Assembly: GCF_015461845.1 (NCBI RefSeq)
Contig: NZ_JACOPW010000001.1
Location: 124,001-188,000, forward strand
Length of the DNA stretch: 64,000 nt
Origin: Pseudomonas mucoides
GTDB taxonomy: Bacteria > Pseudomonadota > Gammaproteobacteria > Pseudomonadales > Pseudomonadaceae
Direction: 5' to 3'
Each line of letters begins with the position of its first letter. Within the stretch, counting starts at the first letter, position 1. This document shows, piece after piece, positions 46,426 to 55,077 of this stretch. The notes below the pieces were generated by a model, which worked only from the letters and a program-made list of their open reading frames with translations, was not told where the DNA came from and ran no database searches. The position numbers and the translations under genes were made by a program.

Positions 46426-46965
46426 TCAGTTGGAAAACACAAACTGCCCCTTAACCTTTTTCGACCCGACAAACCCCAGGTCCGGGAACAGCAGCGCCTT
46501 CAACCAGGCAACATAAAACACCATGGCCAACGTGATCACCACACCCACCACCGTCATCACCGGATCTTCCTCATACCCCTGAAACATCCGCCCGATCTGG
46601 CTGACGGTCAGAATCATGTAAAGGGTGTAGACCTGCGCCGAGTTCTTGTAGAAACCCCAGGCAAACGCCAGCGGCACCAGCGCCGCAAACAGGGTGAAAA
46701 ACACCACGGCACCGGGGCCGATCATCGAACCCAGATAGAATCCGGTGACGGCCCCCAACAAGGCCTGAAGGCAGGTCAGTGCGAGCAGAATGTTGACCTT
46801 GAGCGAATGTTTTTCCCGCAACGCCGGATCCGGCCTGGCGCCGATCCAGTAAGCCAGCACCCGGTCCTTGACCACGCCACCGGAGAACGCCTTGAACGTC
46901 GCGGTTTTGGAGTGCCCGGCGTCGAGCGCCGCCACCAGTTGCCGCTTGATTTCCTTTTTGTCCAA
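46426..46965 (-). CDS. Membrane protein of unknown function
   Basis: 179 residues from TTG 46965, preferred because GGGGAG lies seven bases upstream; a second TTG at 46995 lacks a site. A soluble basic N-terminus (DKKEIKRQLVAALDAGHSK) precedes four membrane segments (about 60-80, 85-105, 110-125, 140-160). Not recognised. Confidence 0.65.
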   Translation of the reverse strand: MDKKEIKRQLVAALDAGHSKTATFKAFSGGVVKDRVLAYWIGARPDPALREKHSLKVNILLALTCLQALLGAVTGFYLGSMIGPGAVVFFTLFAALVPLAFAWGFYKNSAQVYTLYMILTVSQIGRMFQGYEEDPVMTVVGVVITLAMVFYVAWLKALLFPDLGFVGSKKVKGQFVFSN

Positions 46966-47004
46966 CGCACGTCTCCCCTTCTTAAAACAACCCAAATCAA
47001 AACT

Positions 47005-47096
47005 TGTAGGAGTGAGCCTGCTCGCGATAGCGGAGTGTCAGTCGCTGCAAACAGTGAACGTTACATCGCTATCGCGAGCAGGCTCACTCCTACAGG
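47005..47096. repeat. REP/BIME palindrome pair
   Basis: Inverted cores (GGAGTGAGCCTGCTCGCGAT and ATCGCGAGCAGGCTCACTCC) with a 45-nt spacer, just before a terminator. Confidence 0.8.
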
Positions 47097-47130
47097 CCTG
47101 GGCATCTTCGCTTTATTGGGGGCCACAAAG

Positions 47131-47163
47131 CAAAACGCCGCTTCCACCAGAGGCGGAAGCGGC
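47131..47163 (-). terminator. Rho-independent terminator of the leftward unit
   Basis: GCCGCTTCC and GGAAGCGGC form a 9-bp stem with a short loop; on the minus strand the stem is followed by TTTT. It ends the unit containing the 24-residue peptide gene and the membrane gene upstream of it. Confidence 0.75.
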
Positions 47164-47184
47164 AGAGGCATGAGCCTCAGCGGA

Positions 47185-47259
47185 TCAATGCATGAACAGG
47201 GCGATCAGGATAATGATCGGGATCGGCACGCCAAGAAAGAACAGCAGTAATGAACGCAT
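47185..47259 (-). CDS. 24-residue membrane miniprotein
   Basis: ATG 47259 with GGGAG nine bases upstream encodes MRSLLLFFLGVPIPIIILIA followed by LFMH. It is one continuous membrane helix with a central Pro-x-Pro kink. It lies 15 bp behind the 309-residue membrane protein gene and just before the shared terminator, so it is probably expressed with it and may be a partner or modulator. Confidence 0.7.
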   Translation of the reverse strand: MRSLLLFFLGVPIPIIILIALFMH

Positions 47260-47274
47260 GATGATTCTCCCGGG

Positions 47275-48204
47275 TTAGCGGACAGGGGTGGTGGTGACGT
47301 AAGTATCGGTTTCCACGTACACAACGGCGTCCCGACGACGACCACCAAAAGTGGCGGCAAGGCTGGCAAAAAACGCGCCGATCAGCAGTGCGATGAACAT
47401 CCACAGCGACGTCCAGGCGGCGACTTTCGCGGCTTTGTCAGCGGCTTGCTGGGCAGCCAGTTTGGCGTCGGCCACGGCTTTTTGCGTACGGGCATAGACT
47501 TCATCAACACGACGTTCGGCGTCGGCCTGAGTCAGGTTGGTGCGTTGGGCGACCATTTGTGCGAGGTAAGTCCGGTCTTCGGCACTCAAGCCGTTGTTGC
47601 CCAGGCTGCGCACAAATATGCGCGTTACGGTGCCACGCGCGGCGTCATCGCTGACGGCGGCCGGACGATCGTCACGGAACAGGCTGTCGACGAAATAGCC
47701 GTACTGATCGCTATTGGTATTGGCAGCAGCGGTGCCGGCGGCTTGAGTGGCCGCACTGGCTGCCCCGCCGACCATATTGGCCCCAGCTTGCAGGCCGCCA
47801 CTGATAACACTGCTGACCGAGCCGACCACCAGGGTCGCGGTCACCAGCGTCGCCACGCACCAGGCGAGGAAGCCATGGGCGGTATCACGGAAATACACTT
47901 CATCCCCGTGCAGGTAGGCCCACTTGACCCGCAAGCGACCGGCAATGTAACCGCCGGCCCCGGCCGCCAGAATTTGCGTCACCGCCAGCCACACGATGGT
48001 TGAAATGCCCAGCCCCTTGGCACTCACACCTTCATTGGCCCACGGCGACACCGCCGAAAAACCCAGGCCGAAACCGAGCAGCACCAGAATCAGCGACAAC
48101 GCTGCCGCCGCAGCGGCCCCGGCGAAGATCGCCCCCCAGGACACACCCGAGAGCGTGCTCGTTTCTTCTGCGACGGGATAGAAACCATCAGAAGATCTAT
48201 TCAT
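47275..48204 (-). CDS. Membrane protein of unknown function
   Basis: 309 residues from ATG 48204 (GGAG upstream; MNRSSDGFYP). Membrane segments near 25-48, 68-90, 115-140 and 275-295; between the third and fourth lies an extended soluble, Ala-rich coiled region (RTNLTQADAERRVDEVYART, AKLAAQQAADKAAKVAAW). The pattern resembles envelope-stress-type proteins of pseudomonads, but no function is known. Confidence 0.65.
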   Translation of the reverse strand: MNRSSDGFYPVAEETSTLSGVSWGAIFAGAAAAAALSLILVLLGFGLGFSAVSPWANEGVSAKGLGISTIVWLAVTQILAAGAGGYIAGRLRVKWAYLHGDEVYFRDTAHGFLAWCVATLVTATLVVGSVSSVISGGLQAGANMVGGAASAATQAAGTAAANTNSDQYGYFVDSLFRDDRPAAVSDDAARGTVTRIFVRSLGNNGLSAEDRTYLAQMVAQRTNLTQADAERRVDEVYARTQKAVADAKLAAQQAADKAAKVAAWTSLWMFIALLIGAFFASLAATFGGRRRDAVVYVETDTYVTTTPVR

Positions 48205-48482
48205 TGTTGTATCGCTCCAGGCAGGAAAGATGGTGTTACAACTCTTCAAATGCACCATTGCAGTCAGCGTGCCAGTCACGATTTCTAAATTTTTCTTCTG
48301 TTTTCAATAACCTATAAAGATTGAACTTCCTTTTCTCATGCAATTTGCAAGGAATGCCTCAACCCAGCGGGTTTTCTGCATTGATCAAAATATTCAGTGC
48401 ATGAAGTTTTATTTAGAAAGACTCCGATCATTTCTTGGCAAAATGCTGCACATCATTGAGAACCGCTAATCAGGCCAGCCCT

Positions 48483-49166
48483 ATGACCCGCATCTTGACT
48501 ATCGAAGACGACGCCGTGACCGCCCGGGAAATCGTCGCCGAACTGAGCAGCCACGGCCTCGATGTCGACTGGGTCGACAATGGCCGCGAAGGCCTCGAGC
48601 GTGCGGTCAGTGGTGACTATGACCTGATCACCCTCGACCGCATGCTGCCGGAGCTCGATGGCCTGGCGATTGTCACCACGCTGCGGACCATGGGCGTGGC
48701 CACGCCGATCCTGATGATCAGCGCCCTCTCCGACGTCGATGAGCGCGTGCGGGGGTTGCGCGCCGGCGGTGACGACTACCTGACCAAGCCATTCGCCACC
48801 GATGAAATGGCCGCCCGCGTTGAAGTATTGCTGCGCCGCCAGAACACGGTGACCGCCCAGGCCACGACGTTGCGAGTGGCCGACCTGGAACTCAACCTGA
48901 TCAGCCATGAAGCCAGCCGCGGCGGCCTGTTGCTGACCCTATTGCCGACCGAATACAAATTGCTCGAATTCCTGATGCGCAACACCGGGCAGATTCTGTC
49001 GCGCATGATGATTTTCGAAGAAGTCTGGGGCTACCACTTCGACCCCGGCACCAACCTGATCGACGTGCACATCGGTCGTCTGCGCAAGAAAATCGACCCA
49101 CAAGGCCAGGCCCCACTGATTCGGACCGTGCGAGGCTCGGGTTATGTCATTGCCGAACCCGTCTAA
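48483..49166 (+). CDS. OmpR/PhoB-family response regulator
   Basis: 227 residues from ATG 48483. Receiver domain with IEDDAVTAREIV and the acceptor Asp in LITLDRMLPELDG, Lys in YLTKPF, and a winged-helix output domain ending VDVHIGRLRKKID-like and IRTVRGSGYVIAEPV. Its 3' end overlaps the sensor kinase start by 23 bp. The 278-bp region upstream is AT-rich and holds its promoter; nothing else was recognised there. Confidence 0.9.
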   Translation: MTRILTIEDDAVTAREIVAELSSHGLDVDWVDNGREGLERAVSGDYDLITLDRMLPELDGLAIVTTLRTMGVATPILMISALSDVDERVRGLRAGGDDYLTKPFATDEMAARVEVLLRRQNTVTAQATTLRVADLELNLISHEASRGGLLLTLLPTEYKLLEFLMRNTGQILSRMMIFEEVWGYHFDPGTNLIDVHIGRLRKKIDPQGQAPLIRTVRGSGYVIAEPV

Positions 49167-50541
49167 AGGCTGGCGCTCTTCCAGCAGCCGCTTGCTGGCG
49201 CTCTACAGTTCGCTGTTCGTGATCTGGAGCGCAATCCTGATGGGCGTCATGTACTACGAAGTGTCCGCTTACCTCGACAACCTGGCCAAGCACTCGCTGA
49301 TGCAACGCCAGCATCTGTTTTCGCGCTTCCAGGGCGAGCAACTGGTGGACGCCCTCGCCGTCAGCATGACCTTCGACATCCGTGGCATCGACGCCTACGG
49401 CCTGTTCGATCACCAGCATCGCTACCTCAGCGGCGCCCTGCGTTTTATCCCCGAAGACTTGCCGCTGGACGGCAAGATTCACATGCTCAAGGATTGTTCC
49501 GACTCCGACGACCCGATCCTGCCCGCCGACAGTTGCGACGCGGTAGCGACCCAGACCCGCGACGGTCGCTGGCTGGTGCTGGTGCGTGACAACGGTTCGT
49601 TGTTCGCCGTCACCCGGATCATCCTTCATGCGTTGTTCTGGGGCGTGACCTTGACGATCATTCCCGGCATCGCCGGTTGGCACCTGTTGCGCCGACGCCC
49701 CCTGCGGCGCATCCGAGCGATCCAGGCCAGTGCCGAAGCCATCATCGCCGGGGATTTGACCCGGCGCCTGCCCTTGTCCAATCGACGCGATGAACTGGAC
49801 ATGCTCGCCACCATCGTCAACGCCATGCTCGAACGCATCGAGCGCTTGATGCACGAGGTCAAGGGAGTCTGCGACAACATCGCCCACGACCTGCGCACCC
49901 CGCTGACACGCCTGCGGGCGCAGCTGTACCGGATTCAGCAGCAGGCCGCAGATGACTCGACGCTGGCTGTGCAACTGGATTCAGTGCTCGGTGAAGCGGA
50001 CACCTTGATGGCACGTTTTCGCGGGTTACTGCGGATTTCCGAACTGGAAGATCGCCAGCGCCGCTCGGGTTTCGTGCAACTGGACCCGGTGCCCTTGCTG
50101 CAAGAGCTGCACGATTTCTACCTGCCACTGGCGGAAGAAGGCGAACTGGTTTTCAAGCTGCAATTGCCGGCGTCGCTGCCAGCGCTTAATGGGGATCGGG
50201 CGTTGTTGTTCGAAGCCGTGGCGAATCTGCTGAGCAACTCGATCAAGTTCACACCGCCGGGGGGCGAGGTGATTTTGCGTGGGGTGAGTGAAGGCGGGTT
50301 TACGCGGATCGAAGTGCTGGATTCCGGCCCCGGGATTGCGGAGGCCGAGCGCGAAGCAGTGTTTCAGCGGTTCTATCGCGCCGAGGGTGGAAATCAGAAA
50401 AGCGGGTTTGGTTTGGGATTGTCGATTGTGGCGGCGATTGCCGGTTTGCATGGGTTTGCGCTGGAGGTGGGTAGCAGCGAACTCGGTGGCGCGCGGTTGG
50501 TGCTGGATTGCAAAAACCCGGCCCTGACACAACCTCTGTAG
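49144..50541 (+). CDS. Membrane sensor histidine kinase
   Basis: 465 residues. Membrane segments about 18-40 and 158-180 flank a periplasmic domain of about 115 residues with two cysteines (KDCSDSDDPILPADSCD), which may form a disulfide. HAMP about 180-235, HisKA with the His in CDNIAHDLRTPLTRLR, HATPase with NLLSNSIKF, DSGPGIA and GFGLGLSIV. Partner of the preceding regulator. The stimulus is unknown. The stop TAG lies at the edge of a GTAGCAGCTG repeat. Confidence 0.9.
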   Translation: MSLPNPSKGWRSSSSRLLALYSSLFVIWSAILMGVMYYEVSAYLDNLAKHSLMQRQHLFSRFQGEQLVDALAVSMTFDIRGIDAYGLFDHQHRYLSGALRFIPEDLPLDGKIHMLKDCSDSDDPILPADSCDAVATQTRDGRWLVLVRDNGSLFAVTRIILHALFWGVTLTIIPGIAGWHLLRRRPLRRIRAIQASAEAIIAGDLTRRLPLSNRRDELDMLATIVNAMLERIERLMHEVKGVCDNIAHDLRTPLTRLRAQLYRIQQQAADDSTLAVQLDSVLGEADTLMARFRGLLRISELEDRQRRSGFVQLDPVPLLQELHDFYLPLAEEGELVFKLQLPASLPALNGDRALLFEAVANLLSNSIKFTPPGGEVILRGVSEGGFTRIEVLDSGPGIAEAEREAVFQRFYRAEGGNQKSGFGLGLSIVAAIAGLHGFALEVGSSELGGARLVLDCKNPALTQPL

Positions 50542-50584
50542 CAGCTGCCGAACGCAGCCTCGCAGGCTCGACAGCTGCTACAAG
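50537..50584. repeat. GTAGCAGCTG-type inverted repeat
   Basis: TGTAGCAGCTGCCGAACGCA pairs with the inverted CGACAGCTGCTACA; it includes the kinase stop codon and forms a hairpin right at the end of the transcript. Confidence 0.72.
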
Positions 50585-50599
50585 GTTTAAGCGTACTGA

Positions 50600-51010
50600 C
50601 TAAGCCGGGTAGTTGGCCCGCAACGCCTGCAGCCCACCCTGATAAATCCCGTCGAACAACGCCACCACTTCCTCCTCACTCACCCCCACAGGCGTAAACC
50701 GACCCGACCACGTCACCCGAGCCCCCTGCCCCTGCGCTTCAACCTTGATCGTCGCCAGATACGCAGTAGCCGGAAATGGCGCCTGCTCAATCGAATAGCT
50801 GTACGTCTTGCCGGCGTTATCAAACGCCTCAAGCCGCTCAACGATCACCGCGCCATCCGCGGTTTTCAGGCTGCGCACCCGCCCGCCTTCGCTCAGTTCG
50901 CTTTGCGGAATGAACGGCAGCCAGTCTGGCAGCGAGTTGAAGTCGCCGATCAATTGCCACACTTCGTCGGCCGAAGCCGGGATCTCAATAGTCGCTGATG
51001 CAGTTGCCAT
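50600..51010 (-). CDS. SRPBCC-family ligand-binding protein
   Basis: 136 residues. START/polyketide-cyclase fold markers: SATIEIPASADEVWQLIGDF at the start, SYSIEQAPFPATAYLATIKV, and VVALFDGIYQGGLQAL in the C-terminal helix. It binds or transforms small hydrophobic molecules. Last gene of a leftward trio with SDR and aldo/keto reductases, 23 bp behind the SDR gene. Confidence 0.85.
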   Translation of the reverse strand: MATASATIEIPASADEVWQLIGDFNSLPDWLPFIPQSELSEGGRVRSLKTADGAVIVERLEAFDNAGKTYSYSIEQAPFPATAYLATIKVEAQGQGARVTWSGRFTPVGVSEEEVVALFDGIYQGGLQALRANYPA

Positions 51011-51033
51011 GTATTCCTCTCTGTTAAAAAAAA

Positions 51034-51831
51034 TCAGATTGCCATGCTGTCGACAACACCGCCATCAACGCGCAATGCCGCGCCGGTGGTGGCCGAGGAC
51101 AGCGGGGAAGCAATGTAGGCCACCAGGTTCGCCACCTCCTCGACATCCGCCACACGCTGGATGATCGACGTCGGCCGCGCCTTGCGCACAAACGCATCGG
51201 CTTCTTCGCGTATACCCCGACCGGAGGCGGCGGTGGCGTCCTTGAGCATTTGCTCCAGGCCATCGGTGAGCGTCGGGCCGGGCAGGATCGCATTGACTGT
51301 CACACCGGTGCCCGCCAGCCGTTTGGCCAGGCCATGGGAGACTGCCAGGTTGGCGCTTTTGGTCACGCCATAGTTGAGCATGTCAGCCGGGATCGAGATG
51401 CCGGATTCCGAGGACACGAAGATCACCCGGCCCCAACCCTGCTTGACCATGTCCGGCACGTAATGCCGGGACAGACGCACGCCGGAGATCACGTTGACCT
51501 CATAAAAGCGTGTCCACTCGCTGTCTGGCGTGTCGAAAAAATCCACGTCGTTAAAGATGCCGAGGTTGTTCACCAAAATGTCCGCACGCGGTTCGGCGGC
51601 GAACAGCACCTCGGCGCCTTCGGCAGTGCCCAGGTCCGCGGTCAGGCCACGCAACTGCGCGCCCGGCACGCGCTGACGAATGCTCGCCAGTGCCTGTTCG
51701 ACCTTGGCCGTCTCCCGGCCGATCACCACCACCGTGGCGCCGGACTCGGCCAACGCCTTGCTGATGCCCAGGCCAATGCCCGCGGTGCTGCCGCTGACAA
51801 TGGCGAGTTTTCCACTCAGATCAATCTTCAT
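51034..51831 (-). CDS. Short-chain dehydrogenase/reductase
   Basis: 265 residues: cofactor motif SGSTAGIGLGISKALAESG, NNLGIFN, catalytic Ser in VSSESGISIP and Tyr-x3-Lys in NYGVTKSA. Start overlaps the AKR stop by four bases, so the genes are coupled. Substrate unknown. Confidence 0.9.
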   Translation of the reverse strand: MKIDLSGKLAIVSGSTAGIGLGISKALAESGATVVVIGRETAKVEQALASIRQRVPGAQLRGLTADLGTAEGAEVLFAAEPRADILVNNLGIFNDVDFFDTPDSEWTRFYEVNVISGVRLSRHYVPDMVKQGWGRVIFVSSESGISIPADMLNYGVTKSANLAVSHGLAKRLAGTGVTVNAILPGPTLTDGLEQMLKDATAASGRGIREEADAFVRKARPTSIIQRVADVEEVANLVAYIASPLSSATTGAALRVDGGVVDSMAI

Positions 51832-52850
51832 GCTCTAACTCCTGTGATCGGCAATGGCGCGCGCTCGGAGATCAGTTTTGCCTCACGCATCGCCTGCCAG
51901 AACGCGGCGGGAATGACCGCCGACAGCGCGGCAACGTCTTCAGCAATACGCTCCGGACGGCTGGAACCTGGAATCACCGCCGCCACCGCCGGGTTGGCCA
52001 ACGAGAACTGCAAGGCCGCTGCTTTTATGTCGACACCGTGCGCGGCGGCGATGCGTTTGATGTGCTCGACTTTGTTGATAATCGCCGGGTTGGCTTTCTG
52101 GTATTCGAAGTGCGTACCGCCGGCCAGAATGCCCGAGCTGTAAGGACCACCGACCACGATCTCGACGTTCTGCGCCAGGGCTGCGTCCATCAGGCGTTGC
52201 AACGCGCGGTCGTGGTCGAGAAGAGTGTAGCGACCCGCCAGCAGAAAACCGTCCGGTTGTGCTTCGGTCAGATCAAGGGTCAGTTCGCACGGCTCGACCT
52301 TGTTCACGCCCAGGCCCCAGCCCTTGATCACGCCTTCTTCGCGCAAGCGGGTCAGTACTTTGAACGCGCCGGTGCGGGCCTGGTTGAAGTACTCCAGCCA
52401 TTGATCGCCGTAGAAGTCCTGCGCGATGTCATGCACCCAGACGATGTCCAGACGGTCGGTTTGCAGACGGTTGAGGCTGTCCTCGATGGAGCGCATCGTC
52501 GCGTCGGCGCTGTAGTCGTTGACGATCTTGTTCGGGAGGCCGTGTTCGAATACCCCGCTCTTCTCGCCCAGGTCACGGGCCGCCGTGTCTTCGACTTCAT
52601 CCAGAATGACCCGACCGACTTTGCTACTCAGCACATAGTCGTCACGGTTGTATCGGGACAGCGCGGCGCCCAAACGGATTTCCGACAGACCCGAACCATA
52701 GAACGGCGCGGTGTCGAAGTAACGCACGCCGGCATCCCAGGCGGCGTGCACGGTAGCGAGCGCCTCATCTTCAGGAATGGCGCGGAACATGTTGCCCAAC
52801 GGGGCGGTGCCGAAACCCAGCGCGCCGGGCAGTTTGTCTTTCAAGCTCAT
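51828..52850 (-). CDS. Aldo/keto reductase
   Basis: 340 residues. AKR motifs GVRYFDTAPFYGSGLSEIRLG (catalytic Tyr) and VWVHDI, with IPGSSRPERIAEDVA for cofactor binding. It resembles the pyridoxal dehydrogenase/D-threo-aldose dehydrogenase branch. First gene of the trio, divergent from a LysR regulator. Confidence 0.88.
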   Translation of the reverse strand: MSLKDKLPGALGFGTAPLGNMFRAIPEDEALATVHAAWDAGVRYFDTAPFYGSGLSEIRLGAALSRYNRDDYVLSSKVGRVILDEVEDTAARDLGEKSGVFEHGLPNKIVNDYSADATMRSIEDSLNRLQTDRLDIVWVHDIAQDFYGDQWLEYFNQARTGAFKVLTRLREEGVIKGWGLGVNKVEPCELTLDLTEAQPDGFLLAGRYTLLDHDRALQRLMDAALAQNVEIVVGGPYSSGILAGGTHFEYQKANPAIINKVEHIKRIAAAHGVDIKAAALQFSLANPAVAAVIPGSSRPERIAEDVAALSAVIPAAFWQAMREAKLISERAPLPITGVRA

Positions 52851-52967
52851 GATTCAATCCTCGTCAGTTTCAGTGGCCAGTCGCCTGACCGTTGAGCAGA
52901 TCCTAGATTGCGACGATCGGACCGTCCAAGACATAATGTGCAGCACTTGAGTCCCCAGAGGTCTGAC

Positions 52968-53864
52968 ATGATCGACATCCGCCAATTGCGCTACTTCGTC
53001 GCCGTCGCCGAAGAAGAACACGTCGGTCGCGCCGCCGAACGCCTGCACATTTCCCAGTCACCGCTGAGCCGGCAAATCGCCCAACTCGAAGAACGCCTGG
53101 GGCTGACCCTGTTCGAACGCAGCCAACAACGCATTCGCCTGACCCGCGACGGCCAGACCTTCCTCGCCGAAACCCGCGCCCTGCTGACCCACGCCAGTCG
53201 CCTGGAATCCCTCGGCAAACGCCTCGGTCGCGGTGAAGAAGGCGGTTTGTGCGTCGGTTACATCGAAAACGCCATGCACGCCGGCGTGTTGCCAAATGCC
53301 CTGCGTGTGTTGCGGGTCGAGCGGCCGAACGTGCATGTCGCGCTGTACAACCTGCGCTCTACTGAACAGCTTGAAGGCCTGCGCCAGCGCAGCCTCGACA
53401 TCGCACTGGTCAGCGAACCACCGGCCAAAAACGATCCGGATCTGCTGGGCTTACAAGTGCTGGACGACCCGATGCTGCTGGCATTGCCTGAGCATCATCC
53501 ATTGGCCAACCAGACGACATTGACCCCGGCCGACCTCGCCGATCAAGAGTGGATCGGCGTGCAGCACCACCAGAATGTCAGTAACCGCGAAGACTTCGTC
53601 AGCGCCTGCATTCGCGCCGGCTTCACCCCGGACATCCGCATGGAAGCCACCGGCCCCTTCACTGCCATGGCCCTGGTGGCCTCGGGACTGGGCATTGCGA
53701 TGATTCAGAAAGGCTTGAGCCGCAATGCACCGCCGGGTGTGGTGCTGCGGGAAGTGCCGTGGATTGCCCTCACCCGCCCCCTGTGGGCGGCGTGGCACCG
53801 GATCAATTTGCGGCCGTTGGTGGAGACGTTCCGCAAGGTATTGACTGAGGCGCCGCCCGCCTGA
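52968..53864 (+). CDS. LysR-family regulator of the AKR-SDR-SRPBCC operon
   Basis: 298 residues from ATG 52968 (AGAGG eight bases upstream). HTH IDIRQLRYFVAVAEEEHVGR, SQSPLSRQIAQLEERLGLTL, and a full-length effector domain from about 90. It is divergent from the AKR gene across a 117-bp gap and probably activates it. Confidence 0.88.
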   Translation: MIDIRQLRYFVAVAEEEHVGRAAERLHISQSPLSRQIAQLEERLGLTLFERSQQRIRLTRDGQTFLAETRALLTHASRLESLGKRLGRGEEGGLCVGYIENAMHAGVLPNALRVLRVERPNVHVALYNLRSTEQLEGLRQRSLDIALVSEPPAKNDPDLLGLQVLDDPMLLALPEHHPLANQTTLTPADLADQEWIGVQHHQNVSNREDFVSACIRAGFTPDIRMEATGPFTAMALVASGLGIAMIQKGLSRNAPPGVVLREVPWIALTRPLWAAWHRINLRPLVETFRKVLTEAPPA

Positions 53865-53890
53865 GCCGACATGATCTGTATCTGACACAC

Positions 53891-53987
53891 CGTAATCGCG
53901 AGCAGGCTCACTCCTACAATTGTTCTGTGTTGATCACAAATAGTGAGTCCACAAAAATCCCTGTGGGAGTGAGCCTGCTCGCGATGA
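53891..53987. repeat. REP/BIME palindrome pair
   Basis: Inverted cores (ATCGCGAGCAGGCTCACTCC and GGAGTGAGCCTGCTCGCGAT) behind the LysR gene. Confidence 0.8.
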
Positions 53988-54028
53988 GGCCCGAACAAAC
54001 ACTGCAAAATTCAAGGTCAACTTGACCA

Positions 54029-54162
54029 GTGTGGCGAGGGAGCTTGCTCCCGTTCGGCTACGCAGTAGTCGTAAAACCTTTGCCGCGGCGTGCCTGATAG
54101 AACGCGTCACCAGTGAGTGGGGCCGCTGCGCTGCCCACCGGGAGCAAGCTCCCTCGCCACAG
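54029..54162. repeat. REP/BIME pair, GTGGCGAGGGAGC type
   Basis: GTGGCGAGGGAGCTTGCTCC and GGAGCAAGCTCCCTCGCCAC, the same subtype as at 2160-2282, with a GC-rich spacer of about 90 nt. Confidence 0.8.
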
Positions 54163-54187
54163 GACCTCGCCTCGCCGTAGATCAGCG

Positions 54188-54333
54188 TTAGCTTTGTGGA
54201 TCGACTTTATCCAGCATGCGGTTCACCGCCAGTTCGCCCGACATCATGGAATGCGGAATGCCTGGCAGGGATTGTGTAGCCTCGCAGAGAAACATCGCTG
54301 TTTAATGGCTAATCCCGGATTGATGCTTTACTT
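54188..54333 (-). pseudogene. Scar joining DUF6124 3' end to the lysR upstream region
   Basis: 54188-54270 copies the last 83 bp of the intact DUF6124 gene (55078-55160) and 54271-54333 copies the region just upstream of the lysR gene (55753-55836, with a deletion). The junction removes most of the DUF6124 gene and its leader. It is a decayed duplicate of the DUF6124-lysR unit. Confidence 0.75.
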
Positions 54334-54357
54334 AATAAACTTCAAACGACAAAAAAG

Positions 54358-54555
54358 GTGGCAGATCTATTTGCTAGATATATCTACCACCTTCTTAGTC
54401 TACGACTTGGAGACTACGTTGACACGCATTGGTTACGTATGAAGGACGTGGTGGAACAATTCAGCGCCAAAACGCGCGAGTTAAAGGCGTCGTTCAATAA
54501 CACACTGGACTCCGAGCCAGCGTGTTTTCAAACGCAAGCCATTACACTTAGCTAG
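54358..54555 (+). other. Possible low-GC ORF of unknown status
   Basis: A 65-codon frame from GTG 54358 (VADLFARYIYHLLSLRLGDY to ITLS), preceded by AAAAAGG but spaced too closely. An imperfect hairpin (GGTGGCAGATCTAT / ATATATCTACCACC, 54357-54391) covers its start. No family recognised; it could be a gene fragment or non-coding. Confidence 0.25.
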
Positions 54556-54815
54556 CTCGTACGACCACCATTTTTATAGTTATCCCAAATCCATTGAGGG
54601 GTGTCATCCCCAGGAGGCTTCGGAGTGTAAGTCGGCGGCTCGACGGCACGTTTCCCACTGGGAATTTCTATCAGAAGATCATTATAGCGTTGTTCGGAGT
54701 CTACATTTCGTTCTATAACAACTGCCATAGCCGCATTCATATCCCAGACATCTATGCGCTCATCATAAACAATACTACAAGCCAACATATCGTCAAGCTT
54801 TCTATCAATCGCCAT
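54552..54815 (-). CDS. Small low-GC protein of unknown function
   Basis: 87 residues from ATG 54815 with GGAGG seven bases upstream. Hydrophilic, with a helical N-terminal half (AIDRKLDDMLACSIVYDERI) and a Pro-rich C-terminal part (EPPTYTPKPPGDDTPQWIWD). AT-rich compared with its surroundings, suggesting transfer. Not recognised; it lies next to a rearrangement scar. Confidence 0.55.
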   Translation of the reverse strand: MAIDRKLDDMLACSIVYDERIDVWDMNAAMAVVIERNVDSEQRYNDLLIEIPSGKRAVEPPTYTPKPPGDDTPQWIWDNYKNGGRTS

Positions 54816-55077
54816 AACAACCTCCACAATTATTAAAGTAAGTTGCCATGCAAAGTTAAATCAAACTCAAAATATCAACACCTGCGATAAATGACAGTAA
54901 TTAAGAACAGTTTGCTATTAACGTTATTACTTTTCGCCTCAAAAAAAGGATTGTAGGGGCTCGCTTCTGCGTGGGAGTGCCTCAAGGGACGCTCCGCGCT
55001 CCAGCTTCAGAAGGACGCGGAGCGTCCCGGGCTGCATTCCCACGCAGAGCGTGGGAACGATCAGTGCAGTAGTGGCA
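54816..55077. other. AT-rich gap ending in a large palindrome
   Basis: The first 140 bp are AT-rich and probably hold the promoter of the small gene at 54552. The rest is the inverted repeat at 54968-55046. No gene seen. Confidence 0.5.
54968..55046. repeat. Large inverted repeat (TGCGTGGGA type)
   Basis: TGCGTGGGAGTGC with GGGACGCTCCGCG on the left matches CGCGGAGCGTCCC with GCATTCCCACGCA on the right; a long, near-perfect cruciform next to the DUF6124 stop. A third REP-like subtype. Confidence 0.7.

Noticed and set aside
46966..46995. TTG 46995 as start of the membrane protein gene
   Set aside because: No ribosome site precedes it, whereas TTG 46965 has GGGGAG at ideal distance.
48240..48310. 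Small ORF starting near 48231 upstream of the response regulator
   Set aside because: The ribosome site is too close to the ATG and the 26-codon peptide shows nothing recognisable.
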